Assembly (NCBI GenBank): GCA_900544705.1
Contig: UQWH01000047.1
Coordinates: 1 to 15,928 of the forward strand
From: an uncultured Eubacteriales bacterium
GTDB taxonomy: Bacteria; Bacillota; Clostridia; Oscillospirales; Oscillospiraceae
DNA: 15,928 nucleotides
Direction: 5' to 3'
Every line of letters starts with the position of its first letter. The first letter of the stretch is position 1. The notes beneath the pieces are model-generated. The model worked only from the letters and a program-made list of their open reading frames with translations. It ran no database searches and had not been told where the DNA came from. Of this stretch, positions 1-6,535 are shown in pieces. A program made the translations under genes and the position numbers.

Positions 1-34
1 AAAACACCGCACCGGAAATCCGGTGCGGTGTTTT
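1..34 (-). terminator. Rho-independent terminator of rnpB
   Basis: A perfect 15-bp inverted repeat (1-15 with 20-34) with an AAAT loop sits directly after the 3' end of the RNase P RNA when read on the minus strand. Read leftward, the stem ends in TTTT and the U tract probably continues outside the window. The hairpin is symmetric and could also stop a rightward transcript entering from the left. Confidence 0.85.
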
Positions 35-36
35 CT

Positions 37-389
37 ACGATCGGGACTATAAGCCGGGTTCTGTAATCGACAGCCATCTATCTCGACGTATCGTTGCCGG
101 TACGCTCAAGCCACCTCCACGGAAACGGCCGGGCCAGCCAATGTTTCCTCCACGGTGTTGCTCCGAATAGAGTTTACAGCGCCGCGATGTTCCCATGCGG
201 CGGGTGAGCTCTTACCTCGCCTTTCCACCCTTACTCCGGCGGCGTGAGCCGCGGAGCGGTATCTCTCTGTTGCACTTTTCCTGAAGTCGCCTTCGGCGGG
301 CGTTACCCGTTATTCTTGCCCTGCGGAGCCCGGACTTTCCTCATGAAAGCGCCTTTCGGCGCAGTCACGCGGCTGTCCGTCCCGGTCGC
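37..389 (-). ncRNA. rnpB: RNase P RNA (bacterial class A)
   Basis: This is the catalytic RNA of RNase P, which removes 5' leaders from tRNA precursors. Near its 5' end the minus strand carries the conserved GAGGAAAGTCCGGGCTC block (about 327-343). Near its 3' end it carries the AGAACCCGGCTTATAG signature (about 48-63). The two ends can pair as helix P1: 379-388 with 38-47, nine of ten positions matching. A consensus promoter lies just upstream and a hairpin terminator just downstream, so the transcript of about 350 nt is well bounded. The exact ends are estimated from the promoter position and P1, to within a few bases. It is divergent from murD, with separate promoters. Confidence 0.96.
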
Positions 390-395
390 TTCACT

Positions 396-424
396 ATTGT
401 ACTTTATTTCTCCGCGCTTGTCAA
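396..424 (-). promoter_or_regulatory. Sigma-A promoter of rnpB
   Basis: On the minus strand, TTGACA (419-424) is followed after exactly 17 nt by TACAAT (396-401). The predicted start lies near 389, at the P1 helix of rnpB. The perfect -35 and near-perfect -10 fit a highly expressed stable RNA. Confidence 0.88.
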
Positions 425-429
425 ACGGA

Positions 430-458
430 TTGCAAAATTTCTTTTCAGAGGGTATAAT
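430..458 (+). promoter_or_regulatory. Sigma-A promoter of murD-ispDF
   Basis: TTGCAA (430-435), a 17-nt spacer and a perfect TATAAT (453-458) precede murD. The start is expected near 465, giving a leader of about 40 nt before the GTG start. The -35 is about 6 bp from the -35 of the opposing rnpB promoter, so the two polymerase sites are back to back. Confidence 0.8.
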
Positions 459-489
459 ATCCATGTTCCGCGGGGGAAGCCGCGGGGAA

Positions 490-496
490 AGAGGGG
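490..496 (+). promoter_or_regulatory. Ribosome binding site deciding the murD start
   Basis: AGAGGGG ends 7 nt before a GTG at 504 but only 1 nt before the in-frame TTG at 498. The spacing therefore favours GTG 504. Confidence 0.7.
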
Positions 497-503
497 CTTG
501 TTT

Positions 504-1871
504 GTGACACTCCACGAATATTTTGAAAATCTGCGCGGGAAAAAGGCATTGGTGCTCGGCCTCGGTGTGAGCAACCGTCCGCTGGTGCGCCTGCTGCTGC
601 AATATGGGATCGACGTGACCGGCTGCGACAAAACGCCGCGGGAAAAGCTGGAGGAGGAAGTGCTGGAGCTGGAGCGCATGGGCGCAAAGCTTCATCTGGG
701 TGAGTGCTATCTGGAGGGCATTTCCGGCGACATCGCCTTCCGCACGCCCGGGCTGCATCCGGAGAAACCGGAGCTTGCCGCGCTGCGTGCGGCGGGAACG
801 AAGATCACCTCCGAGATGGAGGCCTTCTTTGAGGTTTGCCCCTGCCAGATCATCGGCGTGACCGGCTCCGACGGCAAGACCACGACCACCACCCTGATCT
901 CCGAGCTGCTGCGCCGGGCGGGCTGCCGCGTCTGGGTGGGCGGCAACATTGGCACACCGCTTCTGGACAAGGCGGAGCAGATGCAGCCGACGGACAAGGT
1001 CGTGCTGGAGCTCAGCTCCTTTCAGCTGATGGATCTGCACTACAGCTGCCACACGGCGGTCGTGACCAACCTCGCGCCCAACCATCTGGATATGCACAAG
1101 GACATGGCGGAGTATGTCAATGCCAAGAAGAATATTTTCCTGCGTCAGGGCGCGGGCGATACGCTGATCCTGAATCTGGACAACGAGATCACGGCCGGTT
1201 TTGCGAAGGAAGCAAAGGGAAACGTTCTTTGGTTTTCCCGGCAGAAGCCGGTGGAAAACGGCGTGTACTTCAAAGACGGCGTGATCTGGAGAGGCAGGGA
1301 AGCCCTGCTGCGGCAGGAGGAGATTCTGATTCCCGGTCTGCACAATGTGGAAAACTACATGGCGGCCATTCTGGCGGTGGGCGACAGTGTTTCCGACGAG
1401 GACATCCGCTATGTCGCCAAGCACTTCGGCGGGGTGGAGCACCGCATCGAGCTCGTGCGCGTCAAGGATGGCGTGTCGTATTACAATGATTCTATCGCTT
1501 CTTCACCCAGCCGGACGATCGCCGGCCTGCGCAGCTTCCGGAAAAAGGTCATCCTGATCGCGGGCGGCTATGACAAGCACATTCCATACGACGTGCTCGG
1601 CCCGGAGATCGTGCAGCACGTGAAGCTGCTGATCTGCACCGGCGCGACCGGAGAGAAAATCGCGCAGGCGACGGAAAATGCAGAAAATTACCGCGAAAAT
1701 ATGCCAGAAATTCTGCGGATCGACGACTTTTACGAGGCGATCCGTACGGCCGCGCGCCGCGCGGAGGCGGGCGACGTGGTGCTGCTGTCCCCGGCGAGCG
1801 CCGCGTTTGACAAGTTCAAGAACTTTATGGTGCGCGGCGCCGAGTTCAAGAAAACCGTGATGGAGCTGTAA
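504..1871 (+). CDS. murD: UDP-N-acetylmuramoyl-L-alanine--D-glutamate ligase MurD
   Basis: This cytoplasmic Mur ligase adds D-glutamate to UDP-MurNAc-L-alanine, using ATP, in peptidoglycan precursor synthesis. The GTG start gives 455 residues, normal for the family. The N-terminal nucleotide-sugar domain opens with a GLGVSN turn at about residue 19. The ATP-binding P-loop GVTGSDGKTT lies near residues 118-127. ELSSFQL (about 169-175) and TNLAPNHLDMH (about 188-198) mark the central domain. EHRIE (about 312-316) and SPASAAFDKFKNF near 429-441 mark the C-terminal ligase domain. An alternative TTG start at 498 is in frame but too close to the ribosome binding site. The stop is separated by one base from ispDF, so the two are co-transcribed and probably translationally coupled. 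The usual dcw-cluster neighbours (mraY, ftsW, murG) are absent from the window. Confidence 0.96.
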   Translation: MTLHEYFENLRGKKALVLGLGVSNRPLVRLLLQYGIDVTGCDKTPREKLEEEVLELERMGAKLHLGECYLEGISGDIAFRTPGLHPEKPELAALRAAGTKITSEMEAFFEVCPCQIIGVTGSDGKTTTTTLISELLRRAGCRVWVGGNIGTPLLDKAEQMQPTDKVVLELSSFQLMDLHYSCHTAVVTNLAPNHLDMHKDMAEYVNAKKNIFLRQGAGDTLILNLDNEITAGFAKEAKGNVLWFSRQKPVENGVYFKDGVIWRGREALLRQEEILIPGLHNVENYMAAILAVGDSVSDEDIRYVAKHFGGVEHRIELVRVKDGVSYYNDSIASSPSRTIAGLRSFRKKVILIAGGYDKHIPYDVLGPEIVQHVKLLICTGATGEKIAQATENAENYRENMPEILRIDDFYEAIRTAARRAEAGDVVLLSPASAAFDKFKNFMVRGAEFKKTVMEL

Positions 1872-1872
1872 T

Positions 1873-3027
1873 ATGAGAAAGAACTGTGCGGCGGTGATCG
1901 TCGCGGCCGGGAGCGCCGCGCGGATGCAGGGGATAGACAAGATGCTCGTCCCTCTGGCGGGCGTGCCGGTGGTGCTGCGCTCGGCGCAGGCGCTCGCGGC
2001 CTGTGCGGAGATCGACAGCCTTGTGATCGTCACGCGCAAAGAACTGGTAGGGCAGGTTACGGCGCTGTGTGCCGGGGTGAAAAAGCTGAAAGCGGTCGTG
2101 CCGGGCGGCGCAAGCCGCGCGGAGTCGGTGCTGGCGGGGCTGGATGCGCTGCCGCCGGAGGCGGAGCTGGCCGCCGTTCACGACGGTGCACGCCCGCTGG
2201 TCACGGCTGCGGTCGTCCGCGAGGCGGTGCAGGAGGCGGCGCACTGCGGCGCGGCTGCGCCGGCGGTTCCCGTCCATGACACGATCAAGGTGGCCGAAAA
2301 CGGCGCGGTTCTCTCCACGCCGGATCGCAGCTGCCTTTTTGCGGTGCAGACGCCGCAGGTCTTTGACGCGGCGATGCTCAAAGACGCCTTGCACCGCGCA
2401 CTGGAGGCGGGGGCTGCGCTGACAGACGACTGCTCTGCGGCGGAGGCAGCGGGGATCGCCGTGCATCTGACGCCGGGCAGCGAGGAAAATCTCAAGATCA
2501 CCACGCCGGTCGATCTGACCTTGGCGGAAGCCATTCTGAAACGGAGGAATTCCATGCGCATCGGACACGGTTATGACGTACACCGTCTGACGGAGGGCAG
2601 AAAGCTAATCCTCGGCGGTGTGGAAATTCCCTTTGAGCGCGGACTGGACGGCCACTCGGATGCGGACGTGCTTGTCCACGCGGTCATGGACGCGCTCCTT
2701 GGCGCAGCGGCGCTGCGCGACATCGGCGTGCTGTTTCCGGACAATGACCCGGCCTACAAGGGCATTTCCAGTATGCTGTTGCTGGAAAAGGTGATGGAGC
2801 ATCTCCGCGCGGCAGGCTATGCGGTGGGGAATGTGGATGTGACCGTTCTGGCCCAGCGGCCGAAGCTGAAAGATTATATTCCGGCCATGCGGGAGAATCT
2901 TGCCCGCGCGATGGGCGTCGACCTCGGATGCGTCAGCGTCAAGGCAACGACGGAGGAGGGCCTTGGCTTCACCGGCAGCGGCGAGGGCATCACCTGCCAT
3001 GCCGTGTGTCTGCTGGAAAGCCGCTGA
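1873..3027 (+). CDS. ispDF: Bifunctional IspD/IspF (MEP cytidylyltransferase / MEcPP synthase)
   Basis: This fusion catalyses two non-consecutive steps of the MEP isoprenoid pathway: CTP-dependent conversion of MEP to CDP-ME (IspD), and cyclisation to ME-2,4-cyclodiphosphate (IspF). Residues 1-227 are IspD, with the AAGSAARM nucleotide loop near 11-18, VHDGARPL, VHDTIK, QTPQVFD and NLKITTP. Residues 228-384 are IspF, opening with MRIGHGYDVHR (metal ligands Asp235 and His237), then DGHSDADVLVHAVMDALLGAA, LFPDND and TTEEGLGFTG. At 384 residues both domains are complete. The IspF domain begins with a Met preceded by its own good ribosome binding site, noted separately. Starting 1 nt after murD, it is the last gene of that operon. 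Undecaprenyl phosphate, the lipid carrier for cell-wall precursors, is made from MEP-pathway products, which gives a functional link to murD. Confidence 0.96.
   Translation: MRKNCAAVIVAAGSAARMQGIDKMLVPLAGVPVVLRSAQALAACAEIDSLVIVTRKELVGQVTALCAGVKKLKAVVPGGASRAESVLAGLDALPPEAELAAVHDGARPLVTAAVVREAVQEAAHCGAAAPAVPVHDTIKVAENGAVLSTPDRSCLFAVQTPQVFDAAMLKDALHRALEAGAALTDDCSAAEAAGIAVHLTPGSEENLKITTPVDLTLAEAILKRRNSMRIGHGYDVHRLTEGRKLILGGVEIPFERGLDGHSDADVLVHAVMDALLGAAALRDIGVLFPDNDPAYKGISSMLLLEKVMEHLRAAGYAVGNVDVTVLAQRPKLKDYIPAMRENLARAMGVDLGCVSVKATTEEGLGFTGSGEGITCHAVCLLESR
2543..2556 (+). promoter_or_regulatory. Internal ribosome binding site and start codon for IspF
   Basis: Inside ispDF, GGAGG (2543-2547) lies 6 nt before an in-frame ATG (2554) that is the exact first residue of the IspF domain. 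This is how a free-standing ispF gene would look, and it may allow extra unfused IspF to be made. That use is inference. Confidence 0.5.
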
Positions 3028-3045
3028 TCGAAAGAGCAGCAAAAC

Positions 3046-3081
3046 ACAAGGAGAGGAAGGCAGTTGCCTTCCTCTCCTTGT
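3046..3081. terminator. Bidirectional terminator between ispDF and khpA
   Basis: A perfect 17-bp inverted repeat (3046-3062 with 3065-3081) lies midway between two convergent genes. Short T runs follow on each side (TTGTTTG rightward, TTGTGTTTTG leftward). The U tracts are modest but the stem is very strong, so it probably serves both transcripts. Confidence 0.82.
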
Positions 3082-3091
3082 TTGCCGCAGG

Positions 3092-3322
3092 TCAATCGAC
3101 GATGTCGACGGTGACATGCTTCCCGTCGCGCTGGGCGACAGCCTTGACGATCGTGCGGATCTCCTTCGCGATACGGCCCTGTCTACCGATGACTTTGCCC
3201 ATATCCTCCGGAGCGACACGCAGCTCAAGAATGGTGTTGTCGCCGTCCTCTCTCTGTGTTACAGTGACCGCATCGGGCTGATCGACCAACTGCCTTGCAA
3301 CATAGAGCAAGAGTTCTTCCAT
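3092..3322 (-). CDS. khpA: KH-domain RNA-binding protein KhpA
   Basis: This small RNA-binding protein, in Gram-positive bacteria a partner of KhpB, is linked to cell division and elongation control. It is formerly YlqC/UPF0109. From ATG 3322 it is 76 residues, the usual size, and is essentially one KH domain with the GRQG nucleic-acid-binding loop at about residues 43-46 (GKVIGRQGRIAKEIR). The ATG is chosen because GGGAG (3330-3334) lies 7 nt upstream. An in-frame TTG at 3343 would add seven residues, overlap rpsP by 4 nt and has no comparable site. It is the last gene of the ylxM-ffh-rpsP-khpA operon, 17 nt after rpsP. The rimM-trmD-rplS genes that often follow are absent here. Confidence 0.92.
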   Translation of the reverse strand: MEELLLYVARQLVDQPDAVTVTQREDGDNTILELRVAPEDMGKVIGRQGRIAKEIRTIVKAVAQRDGKHVTVDIVD

Positions 3323-3339
3323 TGTGCTGCTCCCTTCGA

Positions 3340-3579
3340 TCAAAGGACGTTAGCCTTTTTCAGAAGAGCCTTCACGGTATCAGTGGGCTGGGCGCCGTTC
3401 TTGATCCACTGCTGTGCCTTCTCGGCGTCGATGGTGATCATAGCCGGCTCGGTCAGGGGGTTGTAGGAGCCGATCTCTTCGATGCAGCGGCCGTCGCGCG
3501 GGCTGCGGGAATCAGCAACGACAATGCGATAGTAGGGAGCCTTCTTTGCACCCATTCTTCTCAGTCTGATTTTTACCAT
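3340..3579 (-). CDS. rpsP: 30S ribosomal protein S16
   Basis: S16 is an assembly protein of the small ribosomal subunit. The 79-residue product opens MVKIRLRRMGAKKAPYYRIV and continues with ADSRSPRDGR and EEIGSYNP, the S16 signatures. Its length is typical. A strong GGAGGTGA ribosome binding site (reverse strand, about 3586-3593) precedes the ATG. It follows ffh by about 60 nt, a gap that contains a possible extra promoter. Confidence 0.97.
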   Translation of the reverse strand: MVKIRLRRMGAKKAPYYRIVVADSRSPRDGRCIEEIGSYNPLTEPAMITIDAEKAQQWIKNGAQPTDTVKALLKKANVL

Positions 3580-3608
3580 GGGGTTTCACCTCCAAATAGA
3601 TTTGAAAA

Positions 3609-3636
3609 TTTATATCATCAAACAATTGCTTGACAA
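3609..3636 (-). promoter_or_regulatory. Possible internal promoter for rpsP-khpA
   Basis: On the minus strand, TTGTCA (3631-3636), a 16-nt spacer and TATAAA (3609-3614) lie in the AT-rich gap between ffh and rpsP. The spacer is almost filled by an imperfect 16-bp palindrome, TCAA-N-CAATTG-N-TTGA (3618-3633). That could be an operator, a weak hairpin or chance. Such a promoter would allow S16 to be made in excess over Ffh. Confidence 0.45.
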
Positions 3637-3640
3637 TGAC

Positions 3641-4987
3641 TTACATACCGGGGAAGCCCGGGAACCCGCCGCCCATTTTACCGAACATCTTGCGCTTTTT
3701 GCCCTTGCCGTTCATCTGCTTGACCAGCGCCTGCATCTGCTCAAACTGCTTGAGCAGGCGGTTGATGTCCTCCACCTTCTGGCCGCAGCCGGCCGCGATG
3801 CGGCGCTTGCGGGAGGAGTTGAGGCAGGCGGGATTCTCGCGCTCGTAGGGCGTCATGGACAGGATGATCGCTTCGACGCGCGCGAGCGCGTTCTCGTCGA
3901 CCTGCACGTTCTTCATCGCGCCCATGCCGGGGATCATGCCCAGAAGGTCCTGCATCGAGCCCATGGACTTGAGCTGCACCAGCTGATCATAGAAATCCGC
4001 GAGGGTGAATTTGTTCGCGCGGAGCTTCTGCTCGAGCTCCTGTGCCTTCTTCTGGTCGAGGGCCTGCTCGGCCTTTTCGATCAGCGTCAGGACGTCGCCC
4101 ATGCCGAGAATGCGCGAAGCCATGCGCTCGGGGTGGAAGGGCTCGATCATGTCCAGCTTTTCGCCGGTGCCGATAAACTTGATGGGCTTGCCGGTGACGG
4201 CCTTGACGGAAAGCGCCGCGCCGCCGCGGGCGTCGCCGTCGAGCTTGGTGAGCATCACGCCGTCGATGTCCAGCCATTCGTTGAAGGACTGCGCGGCGTT
4301 GACCGCGTCCTGACCGGTCATGGCGTCCACGACCAACAGAATTTCGGACGGCTGCACGGCGGCCTTGATGGACTTCAGCTCATTCATGAGCGCCTCGTCC
4401 ACGTGCAGGCGGCCGGCGGTATCGAGAAAGACCATGTCGTTGCCGTGCTGCTGGGCGTGGCGGACGGCGGCCTTTGCGATGTTGACGGGGTTTTCCTGTC
4501 CCATCTGGAACACGGGAATGTCGAGCTGGCTGCCCACGACCTCCAGCTGCTTGATGGCGGCCGGACGGTAGATGTCGCAGGCGACGAGCAGGGGACGCTT
4601 GCCCTGCTTCTTGAAAAGTCCCGCCAGCTTTGCGCCGTTGGTGGTTTTGCCCGCGCCCTGCAGGCCGACGAGCATGACGACCGTCGGGGGCTTGGGGGAG
4701 ATGGTGATGCGCTGGTTCTCGCTGCCCATGAGCTTGATCAGCTCTTCGTTGACGATCTTGACGATCATCTGGGCAGGCGTGAGGCTCTCCAGTACATCCG
4801 CGCCGACGCAGCGCTCGGAAACGGACTTGATGAAGTCCTTGACGACCTTATAGCTGACGTCTGCTTCCAGAAGGGCAAGGCGAATCTCGCGCATTGCCTC
4901 CTTGATGTCGGCTTCGGTCAGGCGGCCCTTGCCGCGCAGCTTTTTGAATGCTGCGCTGAGTTTTGCGGTCAGACCTTCAAATGCCAT
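3641..4987 (-). CDS. ffh: Signal recognition particle protein Ffh (SRP54)
   Basis: Ffh is the GTPase subunit of the signal recognition particle. With the 4.5S/6S RNA it binds signal sequences on ribosomes and delivers them to FtsY at the membrane. The 448 residues contain the N-domain (1 to about 95), then the G-domain with P-loop GLQGAGKTT (108-116), DTAGRLH, TKLDGDARGG and FIGTGEKLDMIEPF. The M-domain begins near 300 with a Met-rich tail (GMIPGMG, repeated KQMNGKGKKRKMFGKM, final FPGFPGM). SRP54 proteins usually have Gly-Ser-Gly-Lys in the P-loop. Ala replaces Ser here, a conservative change. Its ribosome binding site (AAAGGAG) overlaps the end of ylxM, 3 nt upstream, which suggests coupled translation. 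Confidence 0.97.
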   Translation of the reverse strand: MAFEGLTAKLSAAFKKLRGKGRLTEADIKEAMREIRLALLEADVSYKVVKDFIKSVSERCVGADVLESLTPAQMIVKIVNEELIKLMGSENQRITISPKPPTVVMLVGLQGAGKTTNGAKLAGLFKKQGKRPLLVACDIYRPAAIKQLEVVGSQLDIPVFQMGQENPVNIAKAAVRHAQQHGNDMVFLDTAGRLHVDEALMNELKSIKAAVQPSEILLVVDAMTGQDAVNAAQSFNEWLDIDGVMLTKLDGDARGGAALSVKAVTGKPIKFIGTGEKLDMIEPFHPERMASRILGMGDVLTLIEKAEQALDQKKAQELEQKLRANKFTLADFYDQLVQLKSMGSMQDLLGMIPGMGAMKNVQVDENALARVEAIILSMTPYERENPACLNSSRKRRIAAGCGQKVEDINRLLKQFEQMQALVKQMNGKGKKRKMFGKMGGGFPGFPGM

Positions 4988-4990
4988 GGT

Positions 4991-5341
4991 TTACTCCTTT
5001 ACGGATGCGGCAGCGGTGAGGATCCGCTGTGCGCAGCGCTGCACAGAGGGGTCTGTGCTGGCGGAAAGCTGCTGAGCAGCGTTATGGATCTCCTCCAGCG
5101 CCGCGCGGAGCCTGCGCTCACGGGCAACACAGCCAGTGGCGGCTTCCATATCGCGCAGGAGCGCTTCGGCGCGGGAGATCGTGTCATGCACGCCCTGCCG
5201 GGAAATGCCTTCCTGCTCGGCGATCTCGCTGAGGGAGAGATCCTGATTATAATAGAGATCAAAATAGGTTTTCTGCTTTTCCGTCAGAAGGCTACCGTAG
5301 TAATCCAACAGCAGGGACATGGTGAACGCTTCCTGCTTCAT
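4991..5341 (-). CDS. ylxM: YlxM-family putative DNA-binding protein (UPF0122)
   Basis: YlxM proteins are small sigma-region-4-like helix-turn-helix proteins encoded immediately upstream of ffh in Firmicutes; their exact role is unsettled, though a link to SRP function has been proposed. The 116-residue product has LLTEKQKTYFDLYYNQDLSL followed by the HTH EIAEQEGISRQGVHDTISRAEALL (about residues 40-63), typical of the family. ATG 5341 is preferred because AAGGAGG lies 8 nt upstream. A later Met (MSLLLDYYGS) lacks such a site. It is first in the operon, directly behind a consensus promoter. Confidence 0.88.
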   Translation of the reverse strand: MKQEAFTMSLLLDYYGSLLTEKQKTYFDLYYNQDLSLSEIAEQEGISRQGVHDTISRAEALLRDMEAATGCVARERRLRAALEEIHNAAQQLSASTDPSVQRCAQRILTAAASVKE

Positions 5342-5370
5342 CGCGCACGCCTCCTTCTGACAGCTTGTCT

Positions 5371-5399
5371 ATTCTACAATAATTCTGCCCGCCTGTCAA
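5371..5399 (-). promoter_or_regulatory. Sigma-A promoter of ylxM-ffh-rpsP-khpA
   Basis: On the minus strand, TTGACA (5394-5399), a 17-nt spacer and TAGAAT (5371-5376). The start is expected near 5364, about 23 nt before the ylxM ATG. Confidence 0.85.
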
Positions 5400-5409
5400 G
5401 AGAAAAAAC

Positions 5410-5442
5410 TTGACAGTGAAGATTTTTTTCGACGGGTATAAC
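5410..5442 (+). promoter_or_regulatory. Possible promoter of pdaA
   Basis: TTGACA (5410-5415) is followed by TATAAC (5437-5442), but the spacing is 21 nt, too long for a normal sigma-A promoter. Sporulation sigma factors usually drive pdaA-type genes, and I could not fit a clear sigma-F, -G or -E site. The element lies in the right place for a start, but its class is uncertain. Confidence 0.3.
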
Positions 5443-5482
5443 AAGACGGGAAAAAGCATAAGCTTGACCGAGGTGATGGACA

Positions 5483-6268
5483 ATGCGGAATTTTTTGCGG
5501 CGGAATCTGCCGCTTCTGATCGTGATGGGGGTCTTGACATCGCTGGTGGCCATCGCGGCGGCGAAGCAGCCGCCGGTGCTTCCGGCGGGCTCGTGGGGGC
5601 TGAGCTTCCAGACGCAGGGCCAGCCGCCGGTGGGCAATACCTCCAACGACCGCCTAAAAGAGTACGGCGCGGCCTATCTTGGCGACACAAGTCAGAAAAA
5701 GATCTATCTGACCTTTGATTCCGGCTACGAAAACGGCTGTACCGCACAGATCCTGGACACATTGAAAAAGCATAACATCCACGCGGCCTTTTTCCTTGTG
5801 GGCAATTATATCGAAAAGAACCCGGAGCTCGTGCGCCGCATGGTGGACGAGGGGCATATCGTGGGAAACCACACCTACCACCACTGGGATATGTCCAAAA
5901 TCAGCGACCCGGCGCGCTTCCGGCAGGAGCTGGAGTCGCTGGAGGAGCTCTACAGGCAGACGACCGGACAGGAAATGAAAAAATTCTACCGTCCGCCGCA
6001 GGGCATCTACTCTGAGGAAAACCTGAAAATGGCGCAGGAGCTGGGCTATCATACCGTGTTCTGGAGCCTTGCCTATGTCGATTGGCTCAATGACAAGCAG
6101 CCGACCTCGGAGCAGGCCTTTTCCAAGCTCATCCCGCGCATCCATGACGGCGCGGTCGTTCTGCTGCACAGCACCTCCAAGACCAATGCGGCGATTCTGG
6201 ACGATCTTCTGACCCGCTGGGAGTCGATGGGCTACACCTTCGGAACGGTGGAGGAACTTTTCTCCTGA
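5483..6268 (+). CDS. pdaA: Polysaccharide deacetylase PdaA (spore-cortex muramic acid de-N-acetylase)
   Basis: PdaA removes the acetyl group from MurNAc in peptidoglycan, a step in making the muramic delta-lactam of the spore cortex, and acts outside the membrane. The 261 residues start with a hydrophobic signal or anchor segment (about 9-27). The NodB-type catalytic domain carries TFDSGYENG (77-85), which has a single Asp79 like B. subtilis PdaA rather than the Asp-Asp of most deacetylases. It also has GNHTYHH (metal His130 and His134), RPPQG (170-174), the PdaA-like FWSLAYVDW (193-201) and LLHS with His229. AGGTG lies 7 nt before ATG 5483. An overlapping ATG nearer the site is in another frame and is not used. 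Its presence argues for a spore-forming host. It is divergent from ylxM. Confidence 0.88.
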   Translation: MRNFLRRNLPLLIVMGVLTSLVAIAAAKQPPVLPAGSWGLSFQTQGQPPVGNTSNDRLKEYGAAYLGDTSQKKIYLTFDSGYENGCTAQILDTLKKHNIHAAFFLVGNYIEKNPELVRRMVDEGHIVGNHTYHHWDMSKISDPARFRQELESLEELYRQTTGQEMKKFYRPPQGIYSEENLKMAQELGYHTVFWSLAYVDWLNDKQPTSEQAFSKLIPRIHDGAVVLLHSTSKTNAAILDDLLTRWESMGYTFGTVEELFS

Positions 6269-6342
6269 ACTGTCACCAATCCGGCCTCCTGTCATAACAT
6301 GGAATGAGCGAAATGCTCATAACTTTATCGGGAGGTTCTACT

Positions 6343-6495
6343 ATGAATTGTAATAACGGGTTTGGCAGCTGCTGGTGGATCATCATTCTGATTCTCCTGT
6401 TCTCCTGCTGTGGTGGCTGCGGCACCGGCCTCACGAGCGGCAACGGCTGTGGCTGTGGCTGCGATAACAACAACGGCTGCGGCTGCGGCTGCTGA
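6343..6495 (+). CDS. Small Cys/Gly-rich single-span membrane protein
   Basis: This 50-residue product has 11 Cys and 13 Gly. The order is a short polar N-terminus with two Cys, a hydrophobic span (WWIIILILLF, about 11-20), a CCGGCG cluster, then a GCGCGC motif, an Asp-Asn-Asn-Asn spacer and a second, C-terminal GCGCGC. It resembles the short cysteine-rich proteins of Clostridia that databases label 'chorion class high-cysteine HCB' type; I recall that label and it could not be checked here. GGAGG lies 7 nt before ATG 6343, so the earlier in-frame ATG at 6304 is rejected. It sits directly after pdaA and has its own terminator. The function is unknown. A spore-envelope, metal-binding or disulfide-linked structural role is possible but only inferred from composition and the neighbour. 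Confidence 0.72.
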   Translation: MNCNNGFGSCWWIIILILLFSCCGGCGTGLTSGNGCGCGCDNNNGCGCGC

Positions 6496-6503
6496 ATACT
6501 TCG

Positions 6504-6532
6504 GCGGAGGGGGGTACCCCCTCCGCTTTTTT
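6504..6532 (+). terminator. Rho-independent terminator after the Cys/Gly-rich gene
   Basis: GCGGAGGGG pairs with CCCCTCCGC around a short loop (6504-6526), followed by six T (6527-6532). It is a textbook rightward terminator 8 nt after the stop. Confidence 0.9.
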
Positions 6533-6535
6533 AGA

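Noticed and set aside
1..420. A riboswitch or T-box upstream of murD
   Set aside because: The structured sequence belongs to RNase P RNA on the other strand. The murD leader itself is only about 40 nt and shows no such motif.
303..1442. A 379-codon open frame on the minus strand
   Set aside because: It is antisense to murD and overlaps the 5' part of rnpB, so it is a shadow frame.
3040..3090. A possible CRISPR or repeat array at the inverted repeat
   Set aside because: There is only one repeat pair, placed exactly between convergent genes, which is a terminator. No CRISPR array was seen anywhere in the window.
3578..5413. A 611-codon open frame on the plus strand
   Set aside because: It lies wholly antisense to ffh, ylxM and rpsP, all with clear family motifs. 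The translation is low-complexity (Leu/His/Asp/Gly-rich) and has no ribosome binding site. It is an effect of GC-rich codon use.
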